Shown here: piece after piece, positions 54,712 through 64,000 of the stretch
How positions within the stretch are numbered: position 1 is the first letter of the stretch
How the letters are laid out: every line of letters begins with the position of its first letter
Assembly: GCA_964034945.1 (NCBI GenBank)
Contig: OZ035963.1
Coordinates: 63,393,682-63,457,681 of the forward strand
Reading direction: 5' to 3'
Length of the DNA: 64,000 nucleotides
From: Chrysopilus asiliformis
Lineage: Eukaryota; Arthropoda; Insecta; Diptera; Rhagionidae
Program-made: the position numbers and the translations under genes
The notes under the pieces: generated by a model
The model's input: only the letters and a program-made list of their open reading frames with translations
Databases searched by the model: none
What the model was told of the DNA's origin: nothing

Positions 54712-54786
54712 CAATTTAGACTTGAAACGGGAATTAGTCAGCTCAATTTAATCATTACAATATATTAATGGCCCTATGGAAAGGAT
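54712..54786 (-). other. fs(1)h: Candidate non-coding 5' UTR exon of fs(1)h
   Basis: On minus, a strong acceptor (TTTTTATTGTTGCAG) at 54787 and donor (AAATTG|GTGAGT) at 54711 bound 75 nt. Another strong donor, ATATCT|GTAAGT, lies near 54545 and could extend the exon. Splice-site strength is the only support. Confidence 0.4.
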
Positions 54787-54789
54787 CTG

Positions 54790-57540
54790 CAACAATAAAA
54801 ATGGAAATATGTTAGTCAAATAAATCAATTTTTATGAAATACAAGTTTATGACTATATCAGCAATTGCAGATTTGAGGGTAGACATAATTTCGTGAGGCA
54901 ACATCTTAGAAACTAATCAAATACTTCAATCAAGGAGCAAGAATAATATATTTATCACTAAAATTAGGAACCAAAAAGATAAATTTTAACATTTATTCCT
55001 TTGTTAAAGAAAGTAGATAAAGGACAGAAGATGAAAATTAAATATAGGATGGAGGAGGATTTGAATAAAACTTCACAAAAATATTGATTTTTTAAAGCAT
55101 TTTTTATATCGATTTTGCCATAAATCTAAATATTAAATAAGATTCACAATTTTCGATTTAAATTACAATAAAAAAAAACTTTTATGCAGTCAAAAATCTA
55201 GATTTATAGATAGGTATATAAAATTTGTAGTTACATAGGACTCAGGCGAAATAAATCTCCTGTTGGATATCAGTGGTTTGGTTGAATCCGCTCTAGTTTT
55301 TTAGTTTCAAAGGGGTGACTCACAAATATCAATAAATGTATGAAACTAATGAACCATTCTCTGTATCATAAAAACTAGGGCTGGCTGATCCGAACCAACG
55401 TTCAATCCTGATTCAGTAATCCTAAATTATCTAGAAAAAAAAACTCTTATATCGCGTATACGATCATGAGTGTCAGTCTGTTATTCAATCCCAGCAGGAA
55501 AAGAAGCGCTTCAGAAGCACTTATTCAGCGCTTCTCAGAAGCTCGAAGTGCTTCTTTTCCCATATATTACTAAAATCATGAGAGATACATTTAAAAAAAA
55601 TGCGAAAAAAATGATCTGACTTCATCAACCCGAATTCGCTCAAACAAGATCTTCATAATCATAAAATCAAGTTTTCCTAGACTAGGCAGACCTTTGATTT
55701 CATCCATTGGACTTCAAAATGTCATCAATACAAAGTTTAACGAAGACAATTGAATTCGTTACTAGCAAATATTCATGCAAAATCAGTTTTTAGTTTTAAA
55801 CAGAAATTATTGAAGGGGAAAATCATAAAAATTGTCATTCATTTTTAAAATAGTTTGCAAGTATTTTATTATTGTCTCCCTCGCAATATCCAACCTCCCA
55901 ACTAACTAATAAATTTGTAGAACAAACCTTTTCAGTCGTGTTGACATTTTTTTATATTTGTGCATCACAAAAGGTTTGTGTTTTGGGATAATAAAAACTT
56001 TATACTCATCATAAACTAGGCAAAAATGAATCCTCATTGCAGATAGAACATTTTCACCCACAAATAATAAATGATAATTCTATGAGTCATTTTTATGATG
56101 CAGTTATACAATTTTCGAATAAAATTTTGAAAAAAAAAACATCAACTACTTGCCAGAGACTTTCCGAATCAACAATCTGAAAGGCTCTCCGAGACAGTTG
56201 TGGTGATAAACTTTTTACGAGATGAAAACTGTACTGACATCGGGATTATATTTTCGTTCTCCTTAAATACAGAAAATCGTTTCGGTAGACATTTGATGAT
56301 TTCATAATGAAAAGCAATAAAAAAAAATGTGAATTTTAGAATTTCATAACATTCTGCAATTGAATTTTCACAGAATATCTATGTATTGTTTACTGACTTG
56401 CGGAAGTAATGATACTGTGGTGGATTTTCAAGGTTATCGGTCATGAAATGATAAATAATTTACGCAGAAATAATTTTTAATCTTATCAAATTTGAAGGCA
56501 AGGCAAAGGTGCCAAAATTGATTGCCAACGGGTGTGTCGTCAAAAATGTACGCATCAAATGCGTTGAGTGACACACTTTGTCAAGAACATAGTGTGGAAA
56601 TTGATGGAAAGTGCCAAAAGGAATATTCGTAACAAGCCACACTTTCACAAAATCCCCTCATTCAACACGAAAAATCTGTTATTTCGCAATATTTCAATAG
56701 TAAGTACAGTGGAGTACTATTTTAAACCAGCAAATCGCCGGGAGCCGCGTAAATTCAATCGAATACGAATTTCGGCGGGGAAAAAATAACGACAAAAATT
56801 CAAAAACGTCACTGAGCTTAATGGCCATGACTAACACTATTAAGCGCCACTTTATTGGAACAGCCACGCCATACGCCAGATGTTTTTGCTACTGAATTTG
56901 TTATTGCAATCTCACTTTAACTTGGCGGCCTTTTAGTATTTTTTTTTTGTGATTTCTAGATACCGCTTCAGTGAAACATTGTTGAATTCAGTGTTTTGCA
57001 TGCGGTAGCACAACTCAATGAAATTAGTGACAACCAAGGCACCAATGGCATAGGCCTCGTGCTGCCAGAGTATGGAAACTGTCGATTGTTTGAAATATTT
57101 TGTCATAAAATGCACGTATTGTCTGTACTTGATTATTTTTTTGGAACTCACAGTCACGCGTAAAATAGCTTTGTTTTTTGACAATTTTTATAGTTTCTTG
57201 TCTCGAAACCAATAACTTTTCACAATAAAAATGAACAGAGATCATTCAAATTTCCTCAAAATCAAAGAGTTATTACTCAGGATTAAGGACGAAAAACATT
57301 TTTAATTAAATCGTAACATTGGTAACGAGTTATAGACAAGAGTTTCATTACAATTTATGAAAATACCATAAATCATTCAGATTTCCAAACTCTTGCGTTT
57401 ATGTAAATATTAGCTACATCCTACGATTTAACACAATTGAAATTATAAATTTTACCATAAAAGGATGCATGACAGTGTAATAAATTGTTTAATCTAACTT
57501 TTTTAATATTCGTTTGGTAATAATCTTTAAAAATTGAATT
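54790..57540. other. AT-rich presumed first intron of fs(1)h
   Basis: No gene recognised. A hairpin lies at 55497-55560. Several weak open frames near 56.5-57.2 kb have no domain. Confidence 0.45.
55497..55560. repeat. Imperfect hairpin of about 64 nt
   Basis: GGAAAAGAAGCGCTTCAGAAG pairs in part with the right half ending GAAGTGCTTCTTTTCC. Confidence 0.5.
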
Positions 57541-57740
57541 CTTCAGTAGTATAGTAGTCAGTATCTCTATTTTATGAATCAACATAAATTCAAAATTGCG
57601 TTCAAAAGTATTAAAATCCTGTATGGTAAATCAATCCTTCGTTGCAGCCAGGCGAATATTATGATTATTTTGTAATTAAAATCAATAAAGGTTTTCAATT
57701 CCTAAGTAGTATAGTGGTTAGTATCCTTATTTTGCTTAAA
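57540..57740 (+). pseudogene. Two tRNA-Asp-like 5' halves
   Basis: TCCTAAGTAGTATAGTGGTT followed by AGTATCC at 57701, and CAGTAGTATAGTAGTCAGTA at about 57545. Eukaryotic tRNA-Asp has TAGTATAGTGGTTAGTATCC at this place (acceptor end and D-arm/A box). The anticodon arm and B box are not preserved in either copy, so these are tRNA pseudogenes or remnants of a tRNA-derived SINE. Confidence 0.5.
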
Positions 57741-57906
57741 AAATCCACGCAAATTTAAAATTAAAATTTTAGAATTTTAAATCCTTCGTTTTGGCAAAGC
57801 AAAATTTCATAGACGTCTGTATAAATTCATTGTAGTTTGCCTAAAATCAAAAAAAAATGTTAAATTCCTTATAATACATTTTTCAAAGTCCAATAAAAAA
57901 AATTAC

Positions 57907-58015
57907 CTGCAATACGCACTTCGCCTATGACCTAGTCTTGATGACGTACGGATACGCTTAGTTTTGCGAATCTTCATATACCTTTGGAGGCTAAAACTGC
58001 GTAGACATATTTATA
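57907..58015 (-). promoter_or_regulatory. fs(1)h: Candidate fs(1)h promoter and first exon
   Basis: On minus, TATAAATA at 58015-58008 would place transcription start near 57985. The putative first exon then ends at CAG|GTAATT (57907/57906). Upstream are TGACGTCG (58088-58095) and an X-box-like GTTGTCTGGGCAAC (58096-58109). The elements are seen; the assignment to fs(1)h is inference from position and strand. Confidence 0.35.
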
Positions 58016-58109
58016 TGTAGTTTCCCGTTCATTCGTCGATCTACGTGCTAAAAGTCACTGGAGAGCAAAAATTTCGTATGTCATAAATGACGTCGGTTGT
58101 CTGGGCAAC

Positions 58110-61100
58110 ATACTTAATTGCACCATGGAACAGACAGCGACATTAAAAAGTACTTAGGATGAGTTGATATTTTTTTCTGTTCGATGAAATTTTTGGGCTT
58201 GTCTTTGGATTGGATTTAAATCAACTTTCGATCGGATCGACCTGCTTTACACCCTTTTTGAGCAAATTCAGCATGTTTAAATGGAAGAGACTGGATGAAA
58301 AATACCAAGAAATTTGTCATCAGATAATCACCGGATATTTTCGGCCAAAAAAGCTGCTTTTCACGTTTTGTTTGCTTCCATGTTCCATCTTCGTCTGCCC
58401 TACGTTTACGACGCATACGCCGCACACAAACGGCAATGTGAAAGTTGGTGGCCCCAAAAGAAGTCTGTAGTCTGCATCGAAATCCAAGAGGAACGGAAAA
58501 GGTAGACGGGAATGGAATGATGGGAAAAAACGTCTTGAGACTAGCGACAGATTCATAAAAGCGCGCGTAAGGTGCGACAACTACGGACAAGGGCACAAAA
58601 CAGAACGCTGAGAAGCGAGGAAGCAAGAAAGAATGGGTAACAAAATGCAATAGGAGCAAAAAAAATTATAGACAACACAATCACACACAGTGTTAGGCTA
58701 AGATAAATGACAACACGAAAAAAAACTTGCCATGACGGATGCCGTTGAAAAAAACTGCCTTCAGGAAGTAGACCAAGCACACTTGTTTCGGATACGTGCG
58801 AAACAACTCAAGGCATGAGAGAGTGAGATTTTGCTCGCTGCGTAAGATTTTTAGAAGTTCCAGTTTTACCGGTGGATATTTCTAGTGATGCCAACGTCTA
58901 GAAACATGTGAACAGAATGTGGCTTTTTGATTATTTCCAATTTCAAACACCCGAGTTATAGTAAAAAAAACTGTGATAAAGAATAGAAAGCACTGAACAT
59001 GTCTTAATATTTTGTGGGTATGTGCTACTAACCGGGTTAATAGCCGGTGACTACTGCATGGATTAAAGTCATCGGCTTGGCAACACTACACCAAATGTGA
59101 TGCGATGACAAAAAGTCCGACGAAGTACGTGGCGCCTGGTACAGTATGTGTGAATGCATGCGTCAGAGTTTAGACAAGTGTGGGTAAGTGGCAGCGAAAA
59201 CATTGAATACGTCGAGGCACGTTGCCGAAATCACGAACTTTCTCATGGATCTCAACGGAACAACTAGCCAGCAAACACAATCACAGGCAATGAACTACGC
59301 GCGCGTAGTCAGGAAAAAAAAATCGCCGACATTTTCTTCTCGGCCAACAACGAACGGAATTTTGAGGTTGGGAAAAACGAAGAGAATCGTAGACATAGTC
59401 CCAAGAGCAAGGAGCGGGGGATGAAGCGAGGGGGTGAAGCCGAGCGAATATGGACCAAATTTTCACTTTTATCCACTCTCGATGGGAAATTCTAAGTTTG
59501 TTTTTGTTTGTAGCGAGGAAACGTTGAGTTTCCAACTGCGGCGAAAAACGACAATTCGTACGGAAATTAGTTGGGATTTGGGAAATGCACTTATATAACG
59601 TGGAGCAGCGGACTGAGAAAAGCTAACGGGTGAGGGTACAGTTAGGTTTTCAGTCGTCTACTGAATAACGTAGTTATTTTATTTATAACAATATCAAAAT
59701 TGATTAAAGGTTTCAGAGAGTGGCTTAAAATTAGAAGTAGAGGATAATCCTCGCTCCAAGTTATTTTTATGGCGAAAAACACCATTGTGAAAATTTATCG
59801 TCCGTGGTTCTAGAATAATCGCCCACAACTGCAGGTGTATGGGTTTGCAAGCATATAAACAAAAATTGATTGGGAAAATATTGCAAAACATCTTTCGGAA
59901 ATCAAATTCGAAGAATTGCATAGACCAAAGGTAGATTTTCTGGAAGTACCCACCGAAAAAATAACTGAACAACAATGGAGGCGCCAACGATCAGCAAAAT
60001 CTGAGGAACGGGAACAGCTCTGAAGAAGTTTCTCAACTCGATTCGAGGCGATAAATGTACAGCCAACAAACCAGCAACAACAACAAAAAGCGTTGTCTCT
60101 CGGACATCAATTTTCCTTTGACATCATATCGTTTTGTTTTCGATTCGAGAAATTCAACATTTACGCGCGTTTTCCGCACAAAACTTCATCGTTAGCACTT
60201 ATCGCGTCATTTGGGGCGTATTTTCCGATCAGTTTAGCGATTATTGGGCGCTATTTGATTATAGAAAATCCATTTTGAAAATTTTTTATGCAATTTAATG
60301 ACAAACTTTTCTCTTCTTTACCTCCCAAATATGGCGGTTTTAGAGTGGATCAACCATACGTGATTTGTCCATATCTGTTTGTCTTTTTCAGTCGTATGGC
60401 CAAAGTCGCGAGAAATGATATGCTTTATGATGTGTTGAGCATTTCTCATACATTTCACACGCACACGTTGTGAAAACACGGCTCTGACGAGGGCATTTGT
60501 GAATGAATGCGGTGAGGAAGCAAGTGACAGTGCTGCCAGAGGCTAAGTGTATTGTGTTCGAATGAACTACTTTTCTTCTTCACGATGCGTACTCGAGACC
60601 TTTTTCTTTTGGCCGCAATCCCGCAATTTCGGTGCTGCTTCTGTTACGTGTTTATTATCGAAATTTCAAAAGGCTTCGTCGAGTGCTGTCCATTTTGTTG
60701 TCTTCCGGGTTTTTCCACACAGTTCACGGCTGATGTGTGAAAAAATGAGAAAATGAATGTCTGTCAGCCTGCCTGCGAAGAATTGAATGTGAATGAAACG
60801 TGAAACTGTAAAAAAATGCAAACACAACTGATACAGAATAACATTTACGAGATGATCATTGGAATTTTTTTTCGGTTTGTTTACATTTTTCTAATGTAAA
60901 CAAAACAATCTAATGGGGGAGTGCGTAGAAATTGTCAAGTGTACAGCTGAAACAAAAGCCAAATAAATTTAAAAAAAAATGCGGAAATATTTAGCGAAAC
61001 GTGGTCTTATCAGGTAAATATTTTAACAAGTCAAGATCGAAGTTTCACGTAATTACGGCAATTAATTCATTCAAGGGAATTTCGGTAGTTGAATTGAACT

Positions 61101-61573
61101 TTTTAATTGGCAAGTTTGCATTGCAACTGAAATAATTTGTGTTGTAGGTCTGGGCAAGGCAAACGAGACCATTTGCATACCGATTTCAAACAGGGCTGAA
61201 TATTATTTCTAGGCTTGAACAATTTGCTCTCACAGAACTCCAAAACTTTCTGGAACGGAGTTTTAGTCGGGTTTTTAGGCACTTTTGTCTACTTAATATT
61301 CGCTCCATTTACATAACAACAAAGGATGAAAGAAAATCTATCAAAAATACGCGTATGATGCAAACGGGTTAAACACTGACCACCATAAAGGACTAACCTT
61401 CGAAATTTACAGGCAATCTTTCAGGATTAGTTTTGTGGCCGATAACCGGGGAAAAATCGATCCAAATTTAATATTCAACCCTTCTTTGGTGTGGTGGGAT
61501 ATGACATACCCCAGCACAGTAACGAAAGGTTCAATTTCTCAAAAACTACTTGAGCTCTCTCTCTCTCTCGGCA
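58110..61573. other. Upstream region, no gene assigned
   Basis: Less AT-rich and more CpG-bearing than the introns, without recognised transposons. A plus-strand open stretch at about 59862-60023 (IDWENIAKHLSEIKFEEL...) ends in TGA but has in-frame stops before it. A perfect 16-bp palindrome ACTACGCGCGCGTAGT is at 59294-59309. No product assigned. Confidence 0.4.
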
Positions 61574-61690
61574 CTACAACCGGTTTTCGGTCTTGGCCTG
61601 CCGCAATGTCTCTCGCCAGAGGTCTCGGTCACGTGCAGATGTCCTCCAGTTTTGCATCCCAATTCTCTTGGCGTCCTGGTCAACGCCGTC
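61574..61690 (-). pseudogene. C-terminal tail of a non-LTR (RTE-like) ORF
   Basis: On minus the frame ends NWRTSARDRDLWRETLRQAK then TENRL and stop (61574-61576). The DRD.WR..L..AK pattern is a common C-terminus of RTE-like non-LTR polyproteins. Only about 35 codons remain. Confidence 0.55.
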
Positions 61691-61800
61691 TTTTCAATAG
61701 TGTTTTAGTGCATTTTTTTTGGTGGGTTTTTAAAAAAAAAAACCCTAGTGGGTTCTTTTTGGGTGGTATTTAAAAAAAACCCAGTGGGTTTTTTTGAACT
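61691..61800. repeat. GGGTTTTT/AAAACCC low-complexity repeat
   Basis: Alternating [27 protein letters not shown] blocks in short tandem. Confidence 0.6.
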
Positions 61801-61874
61801 GGAGAAAAAAACCTTGGCTTACAGAAGCTTTAATCTAGAAAGTGAACATCAGTACTTGATAGCCCTACTGAGTA

Positions 61875-62115
61875 GGACAGTCTATTACCTCCAATTAGTA
61901 CAGTCTATTAGGCCATTAAGAACAGTTTTTCCTCCAAGTCATGCCTGAATCAGATACGGCTACTCTCGTTGAGCTGCACGAAGAAAAATTGTTAACTTTT
62001 GCAGCCACTGTAGTTTTTCTTCGTGCAGCGCAGCGAAAGTAGCCATATCTGATCCAGGCATAACTAACTGGCCTAATAGACTGTTCTAATTGGAGTTAAA
62101 AGACTGTCCTCATTA
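61875..62115. repeat. Foldback element with about 110-bp arms
   Basis: The left arm has CTATTAGGCC, GCCTGAATCAGATACGGCTA and GCTGCACGAAGAAAAA; the right arm has their inverses (TTTTTCTTCGTGCAGC, TAGCCATATCTGATCCAGGC, GGCCTAATAG). The loop is near 61990-62020. TTAATTGGAG-type flanks continue the pairing loosely. Confidence 0.75.
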
Positions 62116-62866
62116 AAAGACTGTCGGCATTAGAACAGCCTGTAAACAATTTCACAATTTATTGGAACGACTTTCCAAATTTTTTTTTGATATCTGAGAC
62201 ATGAGTTTTTCACTTGTTTTACCAGATTATTTAGCAATTATTTGTAACAATGAATCAAATTTTTCAAGTTTTTCGCGCTCGTTTTTCAGCTTTGTAGCCA
62301 TTTTTATACGTCCCGTAGTCCACTCTAGATTTTAGGCTCTCTACTCGAGATTTCCTCTACTCTGCGACAGAGTTTGCTCTGAATCTGCTAATTGAAAACG
62401 CCATTTAGTCAAAAAAGGACCTACAGGAACAGAGAATTATTGAAAATGTGATAATAGTAATATTTATTGTTACTACGCAATAAATTTGTATTTTTTAATG
62501 GTGGAAATAATATTTTTTAACCATGCTCTGTCCAAGTTGTCTAATAGACAGTCTACTATGACGCTTCGCCACTGCGTTTCGCTATTCTGGTTAAAAGTTA
62601 ACCGACGATTCTAACCTCAAAAACATCTTAATCAAAAAGGTCCTCCAGGCGAGCTTTTACGATTTTTTAACTTATGTGTTGGGTTTGAAACTTGGAAAAT
62701 TTGTTTCGAGTGCTCCAAAAAAAGTTCTATGTTTAGAGCCCGTTTCCACAACTGTCTACTGGCCCGCAAGTATCTCGTCGGTATACGCGATAGGGAAAAT
62801 TTCTGAAAATGAATGAAGGTTTTAACGTTTCTTGTAAGTATATGTAATGAAGGAACTAAAATGTAG
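62116..62866. other. Unclassified DNA, no gene seen
   Basis: No recognised coding or repeat structure. The 192-codon minus frame at 62632-63210 runs through the retroelement end at 62867-62946 and is not supported. Confidence 0.5.
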
Positions 62867-62946
62867 GTTAGGTTAGGTTGAGAAGATCGCGCGCGCCCAG
62901 GCGCGAGCACAGCGCTACACTCGGAGGCCCACAGGCCCATTGTGAT
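62867..62946 (-). mobile_element. Non-LTR 3' end with TTAGG-like tail
   Basis: TAGGTTAGGTTAGGTTGAG, then CGCGCGCGCCCAGGCGCGAG and AGCGCTACACTCGGAGGCCC. Same 3' end as at 48229 and 31094, even more strongly 5'-truncated. Confidence 0.7.
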
Positions 62947-63272
62947 AACTAAAATGTAGCTTTTATAAAACCAAAACCTGTCAAGAATGGGATTGTTACC
63001 GAAAATCGGGACAAATAGTTGTCCCCAAGACCCTTTGGCGGATGCCGGGATAATCGCCTCGAAATCGGAACAATCCCGGTTAATCGGAACAACCCTGGGA
63101 CGTCTGGAGACCCTAGCCTCAATGTTTTGCAACGAAAAACAATGTTTGATTTGGGGCTTGAGGTTATTTAATGGTTTTTTTTTAGCCGGAGTCGGAGTTC
63201 GATTTTTCAAAATCGCAGGAGTCGGTGTCGAAGGCTACCAACTCCACAGCTCTGCGTGTAAGACTGGTCTTA

Positions 63273-63484
63273 AGCCCAATTCAGATTAACGATTGCGACT
63301 ACGATTGGGCTTACGGTTGAAGCTTCTCGACCAATGAGATCAAAGCTTTGAACGATAGATACATGAAAGCTTTCAACGATAGAGACATGAAAGCTTTCAA
63401 CGATAGGGACATGAAAGCTTTGATCTCATTGCTCGAGGAAGCTCAAGCTCAAGCGTAACCGCAATTGTTAGTCTAAATTGGGCT
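63273..63484. mobile_element. Harbinger-like MITE with internal 24-bp tandem repeats
   Basis: TTA on both sides; ends AGCCCAATTCAGATTAACGA and inverted AGCCCAATTTAGACTAACAA. The interior holds three tandem copies of about GACATGAAAGCTTTCAACGA plus TAGA. TWA duplication suggests PIF/Harbinger. Confidence 0.7.
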
Positions 63485-63487
63485 TTA

Positions 63488-64000
63488 GACGACTTTTTAA
63501 TAAATCGCCTCAATTATTTCATAAACTAATATTGAAATGAAATTCGATATCAAGAAAAACTATCTGATTTTTTTACTAATCAGGATAGACAATTATTTGA
63601 AAATTCAACTAATAACAATTTATCCAAATGCCTTTACCAATCGATTGATACCATTTTAAATCAATAAGGAATATTTTTATCTCATCATAAAAGTCTGTCT
63701 AAGTTTTTGATGGATCACTTTATGGCTAAAAACGATAATTAACTCATTAGGAGGTTAGGTTACACAGAAATCTTTTAGAATTTTCAAAATGTCATAAAAA
63801 TAGATCATAAATAAAAATTCTAGGTAAATCTTATATTTCTGTTTGTCAACTCAGGCAATAAATTGAAGGAAATAAATTGAAAAATCATTTTCCAAAAGCA
63901 ACAAAACTACTCAGGAATACAAAATGCGAAAATAGTCATTAGTCACAGTGAAAAAATGGGTTTCTAGGCCAAGTGATCAACCTTTGAGACTTTATGACTA
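63488..64000. other. AT-rich DNA, no gene seen
   Basis: Nothing recognised apart from a lone GGAGGTTAGGTTACA near 63750, similar to the tail of the retroelement 3' ends. Confidence 0.5.

Noticed and set aside
54545..54712. Two separate 5' UTR exons at 54545-54695 and 54712-54786
   Set aside because: The gap between them would be a 16-19-nt intron, too short to splice; alternative donors on one exon are more likely.
58216..58659. 147-codon minus frame upstream of fs(1)h
   Set aside because: No recognisable domain and skewed hydrophobic composition; overlapping frames of similar length on both strands.
61435..61773. 112-codon plus frame
   Set aside because: It runs from unique sequence into the antisense of a non-LTR C-terminus (61574-61690) and a poly-A/T repeat; the mixed origin argues against a gene.
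62632..63210. 192-codon minus frame
   Set aside because: It passes through the non-LTR 3' end at 62867-62946 and unrelated flanks; no domain.

Overview
The window is nuclear DNA of an insect, most likely a fly or close relative. It is AT-rich, its genes have spliced exons with consensus donors and acceptors, and it carries Tc1/mariner, piggyBac-like, pogo-like and Harbinger-like elements plus non-LTR retrotransposons. The main gene is the fs(1)h/BRD4 (BET bromodomain) orthologue. Its last residues ([21 protein letters not shown] minus the final Leu fits the fly form as I remember it) favour Diptera, but I cannot name the species.

Layout. Bases 1-8.3 kb are intergenic and full of transposon remnants: a CT microsatellite, a piggyBac-type MITE, an internally deleted mariner, a pogo-like MITE and a foldback mariner. 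At 8604-8957 (+) lie the last two coding exons of an unidentified multi-pass membrane protein. At 9.39-12.36 kb is a giant inverted repeat (about 1.4 and 1.6 kb arms) made of tandem 115-135 bp units, ending in a CpG-rich palindrome. From 12.8 to 23 kb is AT-rich DNA with more MITEs; its right end is probably the fs(1)h 3' UTR.

fs(1)h occupies about 23.0-58.0 kb on the minus strand. I joined ten coding exons (53222 down to 23001). Every junction has GT/AG ends and compatible phase, and the total is 4605 nt: 1534 aa plus stop. Order: BD1, BD2, BID-like acidic/coiled region, ET domain, SEED serine-acidic tract, a 59-nt basic microexon, a Gln/Ser/Met-rich linker, and the C-terminal P-TEFb-binding motif. 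Non-coding first exons and a promoter are proposed at 54.7 and 57.9-58.1 kb. Reading through the donor after the SEED exon gives Ala-Gly-stop, a simple way to make the short BET isoform. The large introns hold most of the MITEs and 5'-truncated non-LTR elements.

From 58.1 to 64 kb I recognise no complete gene: upstream DNA of fs(1)h, an RTE-like tail, foldback elements and a Harbinger-like MITE. The dominant theme outside genes is hairpin DNA: at least fifteen inverted-repeat elements, several nested, including one perfect 54-bp stem.
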